This document shows, piece by piece, positions 58,681 through 64,000 of a DNA stretch of 64,000 bases. The notes under the pieces were generated by a model that worked only from the letters and a program-made list of their open reading frames with translations, had not been told where the DNA came from and did not search any database. Numbering within the stretch: position 1 is the stretch's first letter; each line of letters starts with the position of its first letter. This DNA is from Rhineura floridana (lineage: Eukaryota; Chordata; Lepidosauria; Squamata; Rhineuridae), in contig NC_084480.1 in NCBI RefSeq assembly GCF_030035675.1, positions 246,003,981-246,067,980 of the forward strand, written 5' to 3'. Both the position numbers and the translations under genes were made by a program.

Positions 58681-59212
58681 TACACCCACGAGAGTGGCTG
58701 TACACTATAGTCAGCATGGATTTTTCACATTCTGCAAAGTTAAATTGAAAATAACATCCCCTGCCATTCTGATGCTTCCCATAAGCTCCTTTCAAAACAA
58801 AACCTTACAAAACCTATAGTCCTGATCTCAGAAACACTTGCTTAACAACCCTCTAAATTTTAATGGCAATAAACAAAACAGTCAAGAAAGAATCAAGAGT
58901 TCAAAGTATAAAAAAGAGAGAGAAAAACCAGACCTCTTCTGGACTTTTTTCTGTCAGAGTTCTCCTAATGCATTGAAATTCATTAAAAATCAGCCATGTT
59001 CACAGAGTACCTGGAATCCTATTACTGACCTTGCCCCATACTCCAACCTTCATCTTCTGCAGTTTAAAAGTTAAAAAAATTCCTGGCTGATTTTTAATTA
59101 ATTTAAGAAATTTTGCATTGAATTGAATTGAATGATAATGTCAGGCATGCTCAGTACGAACCAACTGTCAGTGTTCTAAAAGTCAGACTCACAGCTGCTG
59201 GGCTTGCCTAAT
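58681..59212 (+). repeat. Dispersed module A, copy 2
   Basis: Collinear with 51,810-52,334. A small ATTGA expansion (GAATTGAATTGAATGA) near 59,118 is unique to this copy. Confidence 0.7.
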
Positions 59213-59505
59213 CAGGGGGCCACACCCACACCAGATGTTTATTCCACTTTAAACAGTCATGGCTTCCCCCAAAGAATTGTGGGAAGTGTAGTCTGTGAAG
59301 GGTGCTAAGAGAAGACTCCTATTCTCCTGATAGAGCTCCAGTGACCAGTGGTTTAACAGTCAGCCACTCTGATTGAAGCTCTGTGAGGGGAACAGGGCAT
59401 ATCCTAGCAACTCTCAGCACCTTTCACTAAATACACTTACCAGGATTCTTTGGGAGAAGCCATGACTATCTAAAGTGAAATAAAGGTCTGGTGTGGATGT
59501 GTCCA
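59213..59505. mobile_element. Foldback MITE, copy 2
   Basis: The same inverted arms as at 52,335: GCCACACCCACACCAG, then CAGTCATGGCTTCCCCCAA, paired with GGGAGAAGCCATGACTAT and GGTCTGGTGTGGATGTG. Confidence 0.75.
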
Positions 59506-59589
59506 GGGACAGCTTTGGTTTAAATTTGAGTGGGAGACTACATGTGCCTACTGTAGAATAAAAAGGTGGGAGAAATGCTGAAAAAGAAT

Positions 59590-60915
59590 GATACTGTTCA
59601 CAATATTTTCTTTTTGGAAAGGAAAGGGGCTTCCCTCTGCCCAGTGCCCATCCATCCAATCTCTGCCCCTCCCCATTCCTCCTTCCTCTCTCTGCCTCTC
59701 CCCCAGGTCAGTTTCACCGATCCTAAGCATGATTGCATAGAGCCAGTGTGCTGTAGTGGTTAGAGTGTTGGACTACGACCTTGGAGACCAGGGTTCGAAT
59801 CTCCACACAGCCATGAATCTCACTGGGTGACCTTGGGCTAGTCACTGCCTCTTAGCCTCAGAGGAAGGCAATGGTAAAAGCACCTCTGAATACCGCTTAC
59901 CATGAAAGCCCTATTCATAGGGTCGCCAAGAGTCAGAATCGACTTGAAGGGAGTCCATTTCTATTTCAAGCATGATTGCACAGGAGTAAATCCCACTGAA
60001 CTCAAAAAGCGTGCAAATGATCAAACTTGTTTTCCCCTCCCATCACCACCCTTTTGCCCCTCCCCTCCCCCCTCCCCTCGCCATCCCCCTCCAATTCCCT
60101 CCTTCCTCCTCCTTCCCCCTCCCCTTCCTCCTCCTCCATGCTCACGTTTACCTATCCTAAGCATGATTTCATGGGAATAAATAACATTGAACGCAATAAG
60201 CATGCAAATGATCAAATCTGCCCTCCCATCACCACCCTTTTGCCCCTCCCCTCCCCCTTCCTTCACCCTCCCCTTCCAATCCCCTCCTTCCCCTTCCTTC
60301 TGCTCCCTTCTCCCCCTTCCTTCTTCCCTCTACTCTCCCCTCCTCCTCCCCCATCGTCAGTTTTACCTATCCTAAGCATGATTGCACGGGAGTAAATTCC
60401 GCTGAGCTCAATAAGCATGCAAATGATCAAACCTGCCCTCCCCTCCTCCTCCCTCCCATCACCACCCTTTTGCCCCTCCCTTCCCTCTCCTGCTCCTCTC
60501 CCCTTCGTCCTTCCCTCTACTCTCCCCTCCTCCTCTACTCTCCTCCTCCTCCCCCATGGTCAGTTTTATCTATCCTAGTCATGATTGCACAGGAGTAAAT
60601 GACACTGAACTCAGTAAGCATGCAAATGATCAATCCATTCTCAGCAAACTTGCACAGGATCCCTTTCTTACCTCCTGGATGAAAAGCAGAGAATGTACCT
60701 ATAGCCAAGATATATTTCTATCAAACTTTAAAAAGCAGGGAAACTGGGCAGCTATAGTGAATATACCAGGGGAGCAGGAGACCTGACCTACTCTCCGTGA
60801 TATTGTACAGCCCTACAAATTTGTCAAAATGCAAACACAATTTGGGTTGGTCTTTCACAGTCCAATCCACTTGCTGTGTAGCTTGGAAGAATTTGGTAAG
60901 ATGTGCCTCTGATCA
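59590..60915 (+). repeat. Dispersed element with internal four-unit array, copy 2
   Basis: The same start (ACTGTTCACAATATTTTC), four units (near 59,707, 60,142, 60,353 and 60,557) and the same unique tail (60,630-60,915) as the copy at 5680-6625. The pyrimidine-rich spacers are longer and more C-rich here. The first unit is split by a Sauria SINE. Confidence 0.78.
59738..59967 (+). mobile_element. Sauria-type tRNA SINE with 13-bp target duplication
   Basis: The head AGTGGTTAGAGTGTTGGACT, B box GGTTCGAATC, and tail GTCGCCAAGAGTCAGAATCG with CTTGAAGGGAGTCC. It is flanked by the perfect duplication AAGCATGATTGCA (59,725-59,737 and 59,968-59,980), so the insertion is recent relative to the array it split. 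Confidence 0.95.
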
Positions 60916-62809
60916 TATGGTGAGCGATGGCAACACTTGCCATCTCCAGACATGCAGAATTACATTTTTGTATGTTTGTTGGTGTTCTTACTTTGCTTCT
61001 TTTCTGTATTACTACTGTTTCTACAGAAAATCTAACCTAGAAAATTATATTTCCCAATGTGTAATCATTGCACTATTCACATTATTCAGCTCTATTTACT
61101 ATGGTTCAGTTTTCTGAGTGTTCCACATATAAAATGAATAGTTAAGTATGTGCCTTCTTGATATAAACTCAAGGGAGCATTCACTCAGGTGCAACCTTTT
61201 GCCCCCTATAAATGGGGAAGCTGTGGCTTGTAGGTAGACATGCCTTATCAGCAAAATGAGTAGATGCAGCCCTGATATTGCTTGCTAAAAGACATTGACT
61301 CAACTCAAGGTGAGTCATTAGATAGATAGTATCAAAGAGAAGCCATGTGAGGATTAGAAGAAGTGGAGAATTGAAAGAAAAGGGTGTTTTTTTTCTCTAA
61401 CCATTTGTTATGCTGTATGCTTTTTGACCTTGTACCTGCAGTCTGAACTTCCAGTTGAAAGAATAATTATCTCTGGTGGGATCTATGTCATCCATTATAA
61501 ACGAAGTTATACAGTCACTTTTTGTGACCACATCATTCAAGACATATTTCACTACGCATGTTGGTTTTCACAAAGCTTTCTGAAACTGCTGTGAACCCTA
61601 TAATCAATCAGAGCTCCTTGGCTTTTCTGTTTGTGTTAGCAGTTTACATAATTACATACTAGACTATATTTAACAAGGATATCATTAATGTGGTTTGGGT
61701 TTGGATTTGGATTGTGCATTTATTCACAATAAATAAGCAGTACCAAGCCCCCATCCTGCCTGTTTAGTTGCTGATATGTCATTTTTGTATATGAAAGGAG
61801 GGAAGTTGCAGGTTTTCACTGTCAATGCAGGGTAGTTTTAGATTGTTGGAAGAGTGGCACTAAGATGCTGCGTTTCACTGATGTTGCTAGAGCTTAATTT
61901 GGATCTATGGGTTAGTCTGAACCTGTGTTTAGTTCTGAAGTCCTGTCCTTAGAATCTTAGTCCCCGTGAGGCTATCTAGAGTGCCTTTTCCTTGCTACTG
62001 AGTAGCCACAACTATTTGCATGGCTGGGTTTATCAAGAAATAATATTATATAAATGTTCAAACCAGACGCTATGACTCCAAGGAAGCTAGACCAGATAGA
62101 AGCAAATAGAAGCTTTTTTTGGTAGAAGTTTGATGTATCATACACCCAAGATTTCAAGTACATCTTTGTCACAGCTCTTGAGATCACTCTCTTGATTGCT
62201 GTGCTCAGTGTGAGGAATATTCTTCAGCAGCATTTTTTAAAGTAGCTTTTTGTCATTGCAAAAGAATATGTTCCTTGAGGTTTTTTTTTTTTTACCAAAG
62301 TGCCCGTTGGCTGTTTTCTCTGTAATTTAGGAAAGAAGTACAGTATCTGATGTTCAGGCATGTGGTGCATAGTTTGAATCTCTCAAGCCTCTCATATGTT
62401 TATTGTGTGCCATTTAATGTATTCTTTATTTACAGTCGTGGTTTCCATTTCTTTCTTTGTTGTTGTTGTTGTTTTGCTATTATGAATCTGAAATGGAGGC
62501 CCCTCGCCCATATACTTCTGTTTTTTGATCTGTGAAAGCTTTTATTCCATGAATGTTGCCATGTTAAATTAATAATTATTTTGAAATGCCTTTACATTGG
62601 GGCTTCAGCTTTTAACTGATTTTAAATATCTTTTAAAGATTTAAAGATTTTAAATCAGTGTCTCTGATTTAATTAGACCATGTTAGTAAAATATTACTGC
62701 TTTTTTCTCTCTCTTCCCCACTCCCATCTAAATTGATGTCCTCTCTCTCTTGCTCTCCCCCTCCCCCCCTCTTCCCTGCCCAATTGGGAAGTAGGATGGG
62801 GAGAAGGAG
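60916..62809. other. CABLES1 intron, no feature recognised
   Basis: AT-rich unique-looking sequence with short homopolymer runs. No exon or repeat can be named. Confidence 0.4.
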
Positions 62810-62985
62810 TTAGGCTGCATACACACCATACAAATAAAGCACACTGAAAACACACGACTTTCCTCAAAGAATCCTGGGAGATGCAGGTTGTTAAGGGGGC
62901 TGGGAATTGAAGCTGTGTAAGGGGTGAACTACAGTTTCCAGGATTCTTTGCGGAAAACCATTGTGATTTAAATATCCTCAGACAC
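62810..62985. mobile_element. Short foldback MITE
   Basis: GGCTGCATACACACCATACA, then CAAAGAATCCTGGGAGATGC and its inverted partner ACTACAGTTTCCAGGATTCT. Related to the MITE at 17,035. Confidence 0.6.
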
Positions 62986-63324
62986 AGGCAGCTTTCTCAT
63001 TTGCCCTTGCTGTTGTTGGCCTTTGCCTCCCCTCATTAAGGATCTGGCTCAGTGAGAAAAAAGGACTCTTAGCCCAGACCACCATCACAGAACATGATAA
63101 TCCACATTTCCAAACAGGCTGTAAGGTTGCAGTTATGCACACTTCTTTGGGAGTATGTCCCACTGAAAACCGTGAGATCTACTTTCAAAGAGCCATCTCT
63201 CTAGCCAGCTGCTGCCATCTCTGATTCACCCACTTCACTGCCTTCCCTAACTTCTCCATTCACAACTGAGTCTGCAAAAGAGGGCAAGCTAAATGATCAG
63301 GGTTCTAGAACAAGTCCCCTATAA
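62986..63324. other. CABLES1 intron, unclassified
   Basis: A copy of the short palindromic repeat is at about 63,125-63,180. Otherwise nothing. Confidence 0.4.
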
Positions 63325-63502
63325 CAGTAGTGTTCAACTTTTTCAGAGCCAGGACCCACCTTTAACCCAAACATGGATTTGGAGACCCATTTCATATTTT
63401 TTTACCATATATTTCTATGGTGATAGCGCTGCTGTTGTGACTCACCTTAGATCAGTTAAACAGTAGCGGATCCCCCGACCCACTAGCTGAAGACCAGTGC
63501 TG
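63325..63502. mobile_element. MITE, about 178 bp
   Basis: CAGTAGTGTTCAACTTTTT at the left and AGACCAGTGCTG at the right are imperfect inverted termini around GAGCCAGGACCCACC and CCGACCCACTAGC. No clean target duplication is visible. Confidence 0.5.
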
Positions 63503-63639
63503 TACAATGTTTGGGGCTTTTGAGCTTAGAAAAAAGTAAAGTGGGGTATGAAAGATGTATAAAATTATGTGTGGTGCAGAGACAGTGGAAAGAAAGATCT
63601 TCCTCTCATAATAGTAGAACCCAACAGGAGGTCTTCCCA

Positions 63640-63830
63640 TGAAGATGAATCATAGAAGAAGAATCAGGAGAAACAAAAGGAGTAATTCTTTACACAGCAG
63701 CACATAGTTAAATTATGGAATTTATTTTCTGAAGGTGTCGCTATGGAGGCAACATGAATGGCTTTAAAGGGCATTGTTCAAATTCATGTAAGATAAAGCT
63801 ATCAACGGCTATTAGTCCAGAAAGCATGTT
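63640..63830 (+). mobile_element. Retroposon 3' segment, degraded copy
   Basis: CACATAGTTAAATTATGGAA, then ATGAATGGCTTTAAAGGGC and GCTATCAACGGCTATTAG, parallels 32,930-33,055. Confidence 0.55.
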
Positions 63831-63947
63831 CTTTTTCTTTTGAAATATTAGTTATATTCATATGCAGATTTCTGCAAAATACAATCAACTAAAATTCATC
63901 TACTAAGATTTTGTTAATCTGGCAACTGCCATAATATGTATCCTATA

Positions 63948-63980
63948 CAATTGAAGGCACATAACAACAACAACAATACA
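63948..63980 (+). mobile_element. BovB/Sauria tail scrap
   Basis: TTGAAGGCACATAACAACAAC with a CAA run, the terminal part of the BovB tail. Confidence 0.6.
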
Positions 63981-64000
63981 ATTTTTTCCAACTGTTTGCT

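Larger units (their letters stand above)
49042..64000 (+). other. CABLES1: CABLES1 intron 1 (continues past the window)
   Basis: It begins with GTAAGTGAG. No later CABLES1 coding sequence (for example the SLETLEDIEENAP block of exon 2) is seen to the end of the window, so the intron is at least 15 kb. It is filled with repeats annotated separately. Confidence 0.85.

Overview
The window is vertebrate genomic DNA, most likely from a squamate reptile. It is AT-rich and intron-rich, with two host genes diluted by a dense, layered load of transposable elements. The mix is squamate-like: L2/CR1-clade LINEs, BovB (RTE) fragments, Sauria-type tRNA SINEs with a BovB-like tail, a 5S-rRNA-headed SINE, a DIRS-type fossil, many hAT MITEs and Tigger-like MITEs. 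The species cannot be fixed from this sequence alone.

Left end (1 to about 8,070, + strand): the 3' end of RBBP8 (CtIP, a DNA-end-resection factor). The last two coding exons are readable at 4717-4858 and 7536-7633. They encode the conserved Sae2-like C-terminus and are joined by an intron with a GC donor. The upstream intron holds a DIRS fossil, a BovB 3' end and a Tigger-like MITE. The last intron holds an L2 fragment and an unusual dispersed element with an internal four-unit array.

Middle (about 8.1 to 48 kb): the intergenic space between RBBP8 and CABLES1, mostly retrotransposon. It contains several L2-clade LINEs (8.4-9.2 kb minus, 11.6-14.3 kb minus, 20.8-23.9 kb plus, 27.9-31.6 kb plus), a 490-bp foldback hAT element inside the last of these, a 2.96-kb hAT element carrying older insertions (31,874-34,833), and a 6.06-kb full-length Jockey/I-group LINE with 13-bp target-site duplications (37,206-43,265). 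One short segment at 14,901-15,009 has good splice sites and an open frame; it may be an exon of an unrecognised gene.

Right end (about 48 kb to 64 kb, + strand): CpG-island promoter and first coding exon of CABLES1 (48,377-49,041), a cyclin-box protein linking CDKs to non-receptor tyrosine kinases. The remaining 15 kb is its first intron, with no further coding exon seen. The order RBBP8 then CABLES1, same strand, matches human 18q11.2. The intron holds a 5S-SINE, CR1 and L2 pieces, Sauria SINEs, a hAT fragment with a BED-finger remnant, and two copies of an about 0.8-kb repeat module with a foldback MITE, one followed by a second copy of the four-unit array.

No prokaryotic-style operon, CRISPR array, tRNA gene or rRNA gene is present; the tRNA-like and 5S-like sequences are SINE heads.
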